Shown here: positions 1-5,175 of the stretch, piece after piece
How the letters are laid out: the number at the start of each line of letters is the position of its first letter
Position numbering within the stretch: the first letter of the stretch is position 1
Source: Candidatus Parvarchaeota archaeon
GTDB taxonomy: Archaea > Nanobdellota > Nanobdellia > Pacearchaeales > GW2011-AR1
DNA: 12,524 nucleotides
Assembly: GCA_004195435.1 (NCBI GenBank)
Contig: PSPM01000004.1
Span: 1 to 12,524 of the forward strand
Direction of reading: 5' to 3'
Program-made: the position numbers and the translations under genes
Notes under the pieces: model-generated
What the model saw: only the letters and a program-made list of their open reading frames with translations
Database searches by the model: none
Told to the model about the DNA's origin: nothing

Positions 1-336
1 ATGCTCAGAAGGAAAAAAAAGATTTTAAATTTAGTTTTTATTGCTGCAGAAACAGATATACTTGTTAAAGATTTAGAATTGATGTTAGATTTTGAAAAAG
101 ACTTATTTAAAAATTTTATTAAAAATATTAGATTATTTGACGAAAAATTAACTAAAGCGATTAATGGAAACAGGGATATAAAAAATAAGAAATTAGTTAT
201 TACAGAGGATATTGAAGAGTTCGTTGATCTTTCCGGGAATTCTCTCGGGCCATTTAAACAAGGTGCTGAAGTTGATTTAAATGGAGAAGTTGCAGAGATT
301 TTGATTTCTGGTGGAAAAGCAAAATATTCTAATTGA
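1..336 (+). CDS. GINS replication protein (Gins51/15-like), C-terminal part, truncated by window start
   Basis: GINS is the archaeal replication factor that binds the MCM helicase (and GAN/RecJ-like proteins) to form the CMG-like complex at the fork. The first ~55 residues (RRKKKILNLVFIAAET then a segment with EKDLFKNF) look like the end of the helical A domain. Residues ~66-110 (ITEDIEEFV, GPFKQGAEVDL, VAEILI, GGKAK) match the small beta-rich B domain found at the C-terminus of archaeal Gins51/Gins15. Family members are usually about 170-200 aa and begin well before this point, so the ATG at base 1 is probably an internal Met and the gene continues to the left. The stop is at 334-336. A tRNA gene on the other strand follows after 12 bp. 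Family assignment rests on remembered consensus, without a search. Confidence 0.75.
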   Translation: MLRRKKKILNLVFIAAETDILVKDLELMLDFEKDLFKNFIKNIRLFDEKLTKAINGNRDIKNKKLVITEDIEEFVDLSGNSLGPFKQGAEVDLNGEVAEILISGGKAKYSN

Positions 337-348
337 TTTTAATGAATA

Positions 349-448
349 AGCCTCCAGAGGGATTCGAACCCCCGACCTACTGCTCTCTTGTGAAGCTAGA
401 TTTTGCTTCCAGTACAAGGCAGTCGCTCTACCACTGAGCTATAGAGGC
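349..448 (-). tRNA. trnT: tRNA-Thr(UGU) with a 28-nt intron at 37/38
   Basis: On the minus strand the acceptor stem GCCTCTA pairs with TGGAGGC (one G-U), followed by discriminator U73, as usual for archaeal tRNA-Thr. CCA is not encoded. The D stem is GCTC/GAGC, the anticodon stem ACTGC/GCAGT and the T stem GGGGG/CCCTC around TTCGAAT. The anticodon loop is interrupted. Removing plus-strand bases 385-412 restores the 7-nt loop CTTGTAA with anticodon UGU. The intron is flanked by a bulge-helix-bulge: exon CTTG pairs with intron CAAG, with 3-nt bulges TAC and AGA cut as TA^C and AG^A. An inner GAAGC/GCTTC hairpin closes the intron. Mature length is 72 nt. Confidence 0.95.
385..412 (-). other. tRNA-Thr intron (BHB type)
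   Basis: This 28-nt intron lies between nucleotides 37 and 38 of the tRNA, the canonical archaeal site. Its 3' part contains CAAG, which pairs with the exon CTTG to make the 4-bp central helix. GAAGC/GCTTC forms the intron hairpin with an 8-nt loop. The helix next to the 5' bulge is imperfect (TG opposite A), so the BHB is slightly relaxed. Removal would require the archaeal tRNA splicing endonuclease and ligase. Confidence 0.85.
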
Positions 449-470
449 ATATAGTTGCAAAGTTGGTTGA

Positions 471-480
471 TATTTATTAG
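471..480 (-). promoter_or_regulatory. TATA-like box for tRNA-Thr
   Basis: On the minus strand CTAATAAATA is centred about 27 bp upstream of the first tRNA nucleotide (448). This matches the archaeal TATA-to-start distance and implies transcription starts at or next to the mature 5' end. Confidence 0.5.
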
Positions 481-508
481 AAATATAGACTATTAAAAGC
501 TTGTTGAT

Positions 509-1075
509 TTATTTAGAAGTTTTTAATTTTTCTATTATATTAATCATTCTAATTTCGCAAAAAGATAAGGGGTATATTTTTTTCACTTTAAAGGATAGTT
601 CTTTTTGAATTTTATTTGATATAATTTCTGAGAAAATTTCTTCAACATCTCTAATTTTCATTTTAGATTCTAAATGTTTTCTTGCAAGTTCCCTTATTGC
701 TTTTTTTGTTGATCTATGAATTCTCTTTCTTGTAATCATAAAAGGTTTAACTCTAATTTTATAATCTTTACAATCTATTTCAAAAGAGTCTTCAACATAA
801 TCACTACCTTTTCTTAACATTTTTCTAATATAAGTCGGGAATAATCTTATTTGAATTGGCTCTCCTAACAACTCTCCTTTTATTAAATTAATTTTAGATT
901 TCAATTCTAAGCCTTTTCCTCTTAATTTTTTTGTTAAGTCTATTTTAACAAAACTTCCGTTTAAATCCTCTGGAGAATAATTATAAAGATTTACTTTTGT
1001 TGCAATAAGTGGAATTTTCACTTCAAAAAACTTTTTTCTTAATCCTTTTCTTTTTTTCTTTATTACTTTTGCCAT
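509..1075 (-). CDS. rps3ae: 30S ribosomal protein eS1 (S3Ae)
   Basis: eS1 is a small-subunit protein shared by archaea and eukaryotes that sits near the mRNA exit and platform region. The 188-aa product has the family's basic N-terminus (MAKVIKKKRKGLRKK), the KKFFEVKIP segment, a central DLNGSFVKIDLT block, and a C-terminal half with ITRKRIHRSTKKAIR and a final IYPLSFCEIRMINI block. Archaeal members are usually about 190-220 aa, so this is near full length. The ATG at 1075 has a GGAG at 1088-1091 on the minus strand with about 12 nt spacing. It lies 58 bp downstream of eL42 on the same strand. The SD and close spacing suggest co-transcription as the second gene of an eL42-eS1 operon. The neighbouring eL42 is usually paired with eS27 in archaea, and no eS27 is present here. 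Confidence 0.92.
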   Translation of the reverse strand: MAKVIKKKRKGLRKKFFEVKIPLIATKVNLYNYSPEDLNGSFVKIDLTKKLRGKGLELKSKINLIKGELLGEPIQIRLFPTYIRKMLRKGSDYVEDSFEIDCKDYKIRVKPFMITRKRIHRSTKKAIRELARKHLESKMKIRDVEEIFSEIISNKIQKELSFKVKKIYPLSFCEIRMINIIEKLKTSK

Positions 1076-1133
1076 TTCTATAATTTTCTCCTTTCTTTAA
1101 TATTCTTAAATTTTATTAACTTAAATTTTGCGA

Positions 1134-1463
1134 TCATTTTGCTACTTTTTCTCCGATTTCTATTCTTCCTGCCCTGATAGCTTTTTTAATTCCTTTTGCT
1201 TTTTTACGAACTTGGCAAGTATATAATATGCTCATTCTTTTGGTAGATTTACTTTTTCTTTTCCAGGATTTAATTGCAGGTCTTGAATATTTTCCGTGGT
1301 TTCCAGGGCCAGAAGTTAATCCCCTCGCCTTTAATCTTGATTTTCCTCCTCGAGACATTGGATGAGTAGAAGAACGAGATTTCTGCTTAGCTACGCTAAT
1401 TTTTTGTTTTGTTTTTTTCTTGCATTTTGGACAATATCTATTAGTTTCTTGTGGTAACTTCAT
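1134..1463 (-). CDS. rpl44e: 50S ribosomal protein eL42 (L44e), one zinc-ligand Cys replaced
   Basis: eL42 is a zinc-binding large-subunit protein at the E site, where it contacts the CCA end of tRNA. The 109-aa product starts MKLPQETNRYCPKCKKKT, giving the first CxxC (C11, C14). It continues through a very basic middle with the family's glycine/proline loop (SGPGNHGKYSRP, residues 51-62) and reaches YTCQVRKKAKG near the end. Family members have a second CxxC there (C-x-x-C-x-K-A). Here it is C83-Q-V-R86, so the fourth ligand is Arg (codon CGT, one transition from TGT). The start is fixed by the MKxPxExxxYCPxC pattern, and an in-frame TAG lies 21 bases upstream. A TATA-like box 92 bp upstream implies a leader of about 66 nt, unlike the mostly leaderless neighbours. 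Confidence 0.92.
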   Translation of the reverse strand: MKLPQETNRYCPKCKKKTKQKISVAKQKSRSSTHPMSRGGKSRLKARGLTSGPGNHGKYSRPAIKSWKRKSKSTKRMSILYTCQVRKKAKGIKKAIRAGRIEIGEKVAK

Positions 1464-1469
1464 TTTATG

Positions 1470-1500
1470 CTGGCTTTTTAGCTAATCTAGATTTTGCCAG
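1470..1500 (-). promoter_or_regulatory. Possible hairpin in the eL42 leader
   Basis: In the untranslated leader just before the eL42 ATG, CTGGC (1500-1496) can pair with GCCAG (1474-1470) across a 21-nt AT-rich loop that itself contains TAG/CTA complementarity. The GC-rich arms stand out in an AT-rich spacer. The hairpin would lie within about 10 nt of the start codon and could affect initiation. It is short and could be chance. Confidence 0.25.
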
Positions 1501-1550
1501 GAAAATCAAGAGTGCGCTTTATTCTGATGAATAGTCAGAGAAATTTTGGT

Positions 1551-1559
1551 TTTTAAAAG
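1551..1559 (-). promoter_or_regulatory. TATA-like box for eL42-eS1
   Basis: On the minus strand CTTTTAAAA is the best TATA-like element between the dehydrogenase and eL42. With ~26 bp spacing, transcription would start near 1529, giving a leader of about 66 nt before the ATG at 1463. It lies just beyond the dehydrogenase stop codon. Confidence 0.4.
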
Positions 1560-1564
1560 TTCCG

Positions 1565-2050
1565 TTAGACATATTTCTTACATCTTATTCTTTCAAATGC
1601 TAAATTCTCAGAAATTTCATTTAAGGAGAAAGAAGTTTTTTCAGATTCAATTATTATTTCTTCAATTGTATTTCCTATTTTGCTTATTTTTTCATAGACT
1701 TGGTTTCTTGTTTCCCCAGTTATTTCACTCGCTACGGGAATGACTGTCAAATTTTCTAAACTTCCTGCATATTTGTTAGTAGAAAAGTTATCAAATATTA
1801 CATTTGTTCCCCCACCAATTATTACTGAATTTTTGTTTTTTCTATTGTTATAAATAGAAATAAGTCTTTTTTTATTTAATGCCCCCCCTTTTAATGTGCT
1901 TCCTGTAACGTTTGGTGAAAATATATTGCAAGGAATTTCAAATATTTTTTCAGTTTCATAAATCGGAATTATGGGGAATTCTTTTTCAATTCTTTTAATA
2001 TTCTTCTTTTCTATATCTGTTAAATAAATTTTACAACTTTCATTTTGCAT
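1565..2050 (-). pseudogene. Leucine/valine dehydrogenase-like protein, C-terminal (NAD-binding) half, out of frame with N-half
   Basis: This is the coenzyme-binding half of a Glu/Leu/Phe/Val dehydrogenase. Homology begins before the ATG at 2050: in the same frame, upstream codons back to about 2125 encode RQEDFSDLDIIIFGAGSVG and then TNLVKI, i.e. the Rossmann strand and GxGxxG (GAGSVG). Inside the listed span are the acidic end of the second strand (IYLTDI), the EIPCNIFSPNV block (family E-x-x-C-D-I-F-x-P), IIGGGTNVIF (position of the family GAANNQL, with Asn kept) and a C-terminal helix ending NLAFERIR. No SD precedes the ATG at 2050, so independent translation is unlikely. A single added base in the AAAA run at 2125-2128 would join it to the N-half as a protein of about 342 aa, close to the usual ~360 aa. 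It is a decayed gene or an assembly error. Confidence 0.8.
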
Positions 2051-2100
2051 AATTTTTACTAAATTAGTTCCAACACTTCCAGCTCCGAAAATTATTATAT

Positions 2101-2592
2101 CTAAATCACTAAAATCTTCTTGCCTTTTAATCCAAAATAAATTCCCAAAGCAGTTGGAATGCTAGGATCTCCACTTTTTTGAGATCTACCAACTAAATAT
2201 TCAGTTTCTTTAGCCATTAAATTTACATCTTCCGAACTAATTCCGCTATCTTGACCAGTATATATTTTCCCCTTGAACGAGTTTATGAATTTTCCCATGG
2301 ATAATAATAATTTCTCTGTTTTGTCTTTTTTAGGATCTCCACGGATGACACATTTTGATCCTCCAAAGCATAAGTTTGCTAATGCATTTTTCGAAGTCAT
2401 TTTTCTAGAAAGTTCTAATGCATCTTGAATCATTTCATTATCGCTAGAATAAGGATACATTCTACAACCTCCTAAACAGGTTTTTCCAAAATTTGTATCG
2501 TGAATCGAAATTACCGCATTTAAACCAGAGGATTTATCTTTACAGTGCATAACTTTTTCGTGAGTTGGAAAATTTAAATTTTTAATTTCCAT
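2101..2592 (-). pseudogene. Leucine/valine dehydrogenase-like protein, N-terminal catalytic half, ends at a frameshift
   Basis: Enzymes of this family oxidatively deaminate branched-chain amino acids to 2-oxo acids with NAD. The 163-aa N-half carries the substrate-binding and catalytic domain. KDKSSGLNAVISIHDT and LGGCRMYPY (residues 40-48) match the leucine dehydrogenase opening. MTSKNA contains K68 and FGGSK contains K80, the two family lysines, and GQDSG contains D115; these numbers coincide with those of bacillus-type LeuDH. The usual FGGGKGG is changed to FGGSKCV. After PTALGIYFGLK (to residue 156) homology moves to the -1 frame and this frame stops 7 codons later at TAG (2103-2101). A TATA-like box about 25 bp before the ATG suggests a leaderless mRNA. 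The catalytic residues are intact, so any decay is recent or the missing base is an error. Confidence 0.82.
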
Positions 2593-2611
2593 AATCTATT
2601 TGATTTTTCCC

Positions 2612-2622
2612 TATTTTTATAA
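2612..2622 (-). promoter_or_regulatory. TATA-like box for the dehydrogenase gene
   Basis: On the minus strand TTATAAAAATA is centred about 25 bp upstream of the ATG at 2592, which predicts a leaderless transcript. No SD is visible before this start. Confidence 0.5.
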
Positions 2623-2650
2623 TTAGTTATAAAAAAGTAGAACTAATGTT

Positions 2651-2920
2651 TTAAGAAGAAACATTTCCTAAAAGTTTTTTGAAAACTTCTGGAATAATTT
2701 TTTCACCTTGGGAATATTGTATCCCCATATAAGCGATTAATATTAATATAAGAAAAATTAAGATACTTTTCCATTTTATTCCTGAACCTTTATATTTTTT
2801 ACTTCTTTCTACAAAGGAATATCCGCAGGAAGTACAATAACTATCTTTAGATAATAATTGAATTCCACACCCTGGACAAAATTTTTTATCCTTTAATTTT
2901 TTGTTTCTTCCGAAGACCAT
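2651..2920 (-). CDS. Small zinc-ribbon protein with one transmembrane helix
   Basis: This 89-aa protein has an N-terminal zinc ribbon with CPGC (C15, C18) and CTSC (C29, C32), of the short 'zinc-ribbon' type often fused to membrane segments. A basic linker (residues 38-51) leads to one hydrophobic helix, roughly residues 50-67, and a short tail of about 20 residues. The positive-inside rule places the zinc ribbon in the cytoplasm and the tail outside. Function is unknown; such proteins may be membrane-tethered adaptors. The start at 2920 is supported by a TTTAAAA element 25-34 bp upstream, so the mRNA is likely leaderless or nearly so. It stands alone between the dehydrogenase and tRNA-Val. 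Confidence 0.75.
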   Translation of the reverse strand: MVFGRNKKLKDKKFCPGCGIQLLSKDSYCTSCGYSFVERSKKYKGSGIKWKSILIFLILILIAYMGIQYSQGEKIIPEVFKKLLGNVSS

Positions 2921-2944
2921 CTTTTTAATATTAGGTTTTTCCCG

Positions 2945-2954
2945 TTTAAAATAG
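2945..2954 (-). promoter_or_regulatory. TATA-like box for the zinc-ribbon protein
   Basis: On the minus strand CTATTTTAAA is centred about 29 bp upstream of the ATG at 2920. The divergent tRNA-Val TATA box lies only about 20 bp away, so the two promoters share a 80-bp gap. Confidence 0.4.
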
Positions 2955-2970
2955 TTACTATTTCCAAAAT

Positions 2971-2979
2971 CTTATATAG
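2971..2979 (+). promoter_or_regulatory. TATA box for tRNA-Val
   Basis: CTTATATAG is centred about 26 bp upstream of the tRNA 5' end at 3001, the standard archaeal distance. Transcription would begin at or very near the mature 5' end. Confidence 0.6.
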
Positions 2980-3000
2980 TTTTAGCTTAATTGAATTTCA

Positions 3001-3073
3001 GGTCCCGTGGTCTAGCGGTTATGACGTTCCCTTGACGTGGGAGAGATCGCAGGTTCAATTCCTGCCGGGACCA
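3001..3073 (+). tRNA. trnV: tRNA-Val(GAC)
   Basis: The acceptor stem GGTCCCG/CGGGACC is perfect, followed by discriminator A73. The D stem is GTC/GAC and the anticodon stem TTCCC/GGGAG (one T-G pair). The anticodon loop TTGACGT gives anticodon GAC, reading GUC and GUU. The T stem GCAGG/CCTGC encloses TTCAATT. There is no intron and no encoded CCA. A T-run follows at 3081-3086. Confidence 0.95.
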
Positions 3074-3075
3074 TT

Positions 3076-3086
3076 TATTATTTTTT
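3076..3086 (+). terminator. Possible T-rich terminator after tRNA-Val
   Basis: TATTATTTTTT follows the tRNA by 2 bp. Archaeal RNA polymerase commonly terminates at T-runs without a hairpin. It directly abuts the repeat array of the next operon. Confidence 0.4.
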
Positions 3087-3126
3087 ACTTAGTAAGTTAG
3101 TTACTTAGTAAGTAAGTTAGTAAGAA
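3085..3126 (+). repeat. Triple quasi-palindromic TTAGTAAG repeat, operator-like
   Basis: TTACTTAGTAAGT occurs twice exactly, at 3085-3097 and 3101-3113 (period 16). A third core TTAGTAAG lies at 3117-3124. AGTAAGTTAGT is also repeated exactly at 3091-3101 and 3111-3121. Each core, ACTTAGTAAGT, is a palindrome except for its central base. The array ends just before the TATA-like box of the three-gene operon, whose first product looks like a small ribbon-helix-helix protein. That placement suits an operator. Low-complexity slippage is the alternative. Confidence 0.6.
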
Positions 3127-3128
3127 AG

Positions 3129-3139
3129 TTTTAAATATC
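3129..3139 (+). promoter_or_regulatory. TATA-like box of the surface-protein operon
   Basis: TTTTAAATATC is centred about 43 bp before the ATG at 3177. The predicted start near 3160 gives a leader of about 17 nt, long enough to hold the GAGG SD at 3168-3171. The repeat array lies immediately upstream. Confidence 0.5.
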
Positions 3140-3176
3140 TTGTAACTTTTATTTGTAGATTAAAAAAGAGGCTTAC

Positions 3177-3314
3177 ATGAAAAAATATCTACTTTTAATT
3201 GAAGATGAGAAAATTTGGGAGAAGTTTAAAGAAAATATCACAAAAGATATTAACACTGAAATTATGAAACTCATAAGAGAAAATAATGGGAAAAAGGGTG
3301 GTAAAAATGATTAA
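3177..3314 (+). CDS. 45-aa ribbon-helix-helix-like small protein
   Basis: A short open frame starts at ATG 3177 with GAGG at 3168-3171 (5 nt spacing) and stops at TAA 3312-3314. The product starts MKKYLLLIEDEKIWEKFKEN and ends GGKND. It reads as a short beta strand (residues 2-8), one helix (about 10-19) and a second helix (about 23-39, with INTEIMKLI), the order of a ribbon-helix-helix fold of CopG/Arc type. The KDxNxxIxxLI pattern resembles small archaeal RHH proteins, but I cannot verify a family match. Its last 8 bases overlap the start of the pilin-like gene, so the two are probably translationally coupled. It could be a DNA-binding autoregulator of the operon, acting on the upstream repeats. 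That role is inference. Confidence 0.65.
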   Translation: MKKYLLLIEDEKIWEKFKENITKDINTEIMKLIRENNGKKGGKND

Positions 3315-5175
3315 AATTAAGAAAAAGGGACAGATGACTATTTTTGTTATTATTGCTTTACTTATAGTTGGATCGATAGGATTATTTTTCGCTTTCAAAG
3401 CTGGTTTCTTTGCTAAGGGAATTTCTGCAGAATTTAGTCCAATTTATGAATTATATGATGAATGTATCGAACAAGAATCTAGAATTGCTTTAGAATTATT
3501 AGGTAGCCAAGGAGGAAGAATTGATACTGGAAATTATATTCCTGGAAGCGAGTTTGCTCCTTTTTCCTCTGAATTAGTTTTCATGGGAATTTCAGTTCCC
3601 TATTGGTATTATATTTCAGGAAATAATCTAATAACCGAACAAGTACCAAAAATGAGTGATATGGAAAATGAGATTTCTAACTTTGTTTTAGAAAATTTAG
3701 ATAATTGTGATTTCTCTAATTTTTACGAGGCAGGATTCTCAATTGATTTTGAAATTCCAAAAATTAGAACTGTAATTAAAAATGAAAAGGTGGAAATTGA
3801 AGTTAGTTCAACTATTGTAACAAGTATAGAGGAAAGAAGCGCAAGAAAATCCAAGCACAAAGTAGAAGTAAGAAGCAAATTGGGTAAATTTTATGATACT
3901 GCAAAAGAGATTTATAATAAACAAGCTGAAGAAGCTTTCTTGGAAACTTATGCAGTAGATGTTTTAAGATCCTATGCCCCTGTCGATGGAGTTGAGATAC
4001 AATGCACTCCAAAAATTTGGAAAACTGAAGAAGTTGTAGATAATTTGAAAAATGGACTTCAGTTTAATTTTCTTTCTTTGAAAATGAAAGGAGATTATTA
4101 TACCTTGAATGATAAAGAAGATAATTATTTTGTTATAGATCATGAAGTTGATGATCCAGTTAGTTTTGTTTATTTAGCAGATGAATTCCCAAGCAAAGTT
4201 GAAATAACCCCGGCAGATAATGTTCTTATGTTAGCCGAACCAATCGGAAATCAGCAGGGCATGGGCTTAATGGGCTTTTGTTATGTTCCCTACCATTTTG
4301 TTTATGATGTTAGTTTCCCAGTGCTAATTCAAATTTATGATGGGGAAGAAATATTTCAATTTCCTGTTGCAGTAATTATTGACAACAATGTTCCAAGGGA
4401 AGCTGATTTAACAATCCTAGAAGAAGAAGATAATCGTATAGATGTTTGTTCAGATCCTACTGGAACAGCAGAAATACATTCTTATGATGTAGAACTTAAT
4501 CCAGTAAAAGCAGAGGTAAGTTACAAATGTTTAGGCAATGTTTGCAATCTAGGAGAAACAGATTTCAATAATCATATTGCATCATTGCAGACTGATATCC
4601 CTGTTTGTCTTAATGGACAATTAATTGTTAAAGCTGAGGGATATAAAGAGAAGAAGCAATTATTTTCAAGTAATTCTGAATCTTTTGTAGAAGTTATACT
4701 AGATAGAGAATATGAGGTAGATGTTAATATTGTTTCTATTGGGGGCTCCAGTGTTGAAAATGCAATAATATATTTCCAGGGCGAAAATGAATTAATTACA
4801 GCAGTACTTCCAGATAGTTCAACAATAAAATTATCAGAGGGAGCTTATGAAATTACTGCTCAAGTTTTTGGATCAAGTCCTTTAACATTTCCAAAATCTA
4901 CGAAAAGAGAATGTAGGGAAGTTCCAAGAAGTGGAGTTTTCGGAATTTTTGGAGCAATGGAGGAACAATGTTTCAATATAGAATTCCCCGAGACTAATAT
5001 AGACTTTTCTCTTTTGGGTGGTGGAAAGGCTGTAACCTATATATTAGAATCTGATCTGAAAAATGGAATTGTAAATATTCTTGCAGATTCTTTACCTACT
5101 CCCTCATCTATTGATGATATACAATATAATTATGAAATTTTTGAAACAATGGAAATAGGAGTCGATTTTGAATGA
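3307..5175 (+). CDS. Large protein with type IV pilin-like (class III) signal peptide, probable surface protein
   Basis: I choose the ATG at 3307 over the in-frame ATG at 3286 because GGTGGT (3298-3303) forms an SD just before it. The product is 622 aa. Its N-terminus is MIKIKKKGQM then a hydrophobic run to about residue 30. This is a basic n-region, a G8-Q9 junction and a hydrophobic helix, as in archaeal class III prepilin signals cut before Gln. The mature N-terminal helix would anchor it to the membrane or pack into a filament. The rest is extracellular in character: beta-rich, with scattered Cys (CSDPTG, YKCLGNVCNLG, ECREV, EQCFN) and two repeats resembling carboxypeptidase-regulatory/PEGA-type beta sandwiches (about residues 380-460 and 470-522). 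Far larger than a normal pilin. I recall this N-terminus plus large ectodomain as frequent in DPANN genomes. The stop overlaps the next start by 4 nt (ATGA). Confidence 0.7.
   Translation: MIKIKKKGQMTIFVIIALLIVGSIGLFFAFKAGFFAKGISAEFSPIYELYDECIEQESRIALELLGSQGGRIDTGNYIPGSEFAPFSSELVFMGISVPYWYYISGNNLITEQVPKMSDMENEISNFVLENLDNCDFSNFYEAGFSIDFEIPKIRTVIKNEKVEIEVSSTIVTSIEERSARKSKHKVEVRSKLGKFYDTAKEIYNKQAEEAFLETYAVDVLRSYAPVDGVEIQCTPKIWKTEEVVDNLKNGLQFNFLSLKMKGDYYTLNDKEDNYFVIDHEVDDPVSFVYLADEFPSKVEITPADNVLMLAEPIGNQQGMGLMGFCYVPYHFVYDVSFPVLIQIYDGEEIFQFPVAVIIDNNVPREADLTILEEEDNRIDVCSDPTGTAEIHSYDVELNPVKAEVSYKCLGNVCNLGETDFNNHIASLQTDIPVCLNGQLIVKAEGYKEKKQLFSSNSESFVEVILDREYEVDVNIVSIGGSSVENAIIYFQGENELITAVLPDSSTIKLSEGAYEITAQVFGSSPLTFPKSTKRECREVPRSGVFGIFGAMEEQCFNIEFPETNIDFSLLGGGKAVTYILESDLKNGIVNILADSLPTPSSIDDIQYNYEIFETMEIGVDFE

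Noticed and set aside
1520..1545. C/D box sRNA suggested by TGATGA near 1525
   Set aside because: No CTGA D box follows at the right distance and no terminal stem is seen.
1546..1743. 65-aa plus-strand Phe/Leu-rich frame
   Set aside because: It is antisense to the dehydrogenase C-half, and its composition reflects the A-rich opposite strand.
3085..3126. Repeat array as a CRISPR or attachment site
   Set aside because: Units are 8-13 nt with 12-16 nt periods and no spacers. There is no integrase or duplicated tRNA end in the window.
3286..3306. Upstream in-frame ATG for the pilin-like protein
   Set aside because: The ATG at 3307 has a GGTGGT SD at the right distance and gives a normal short class III n-region. 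The 3286 start would have no SD.
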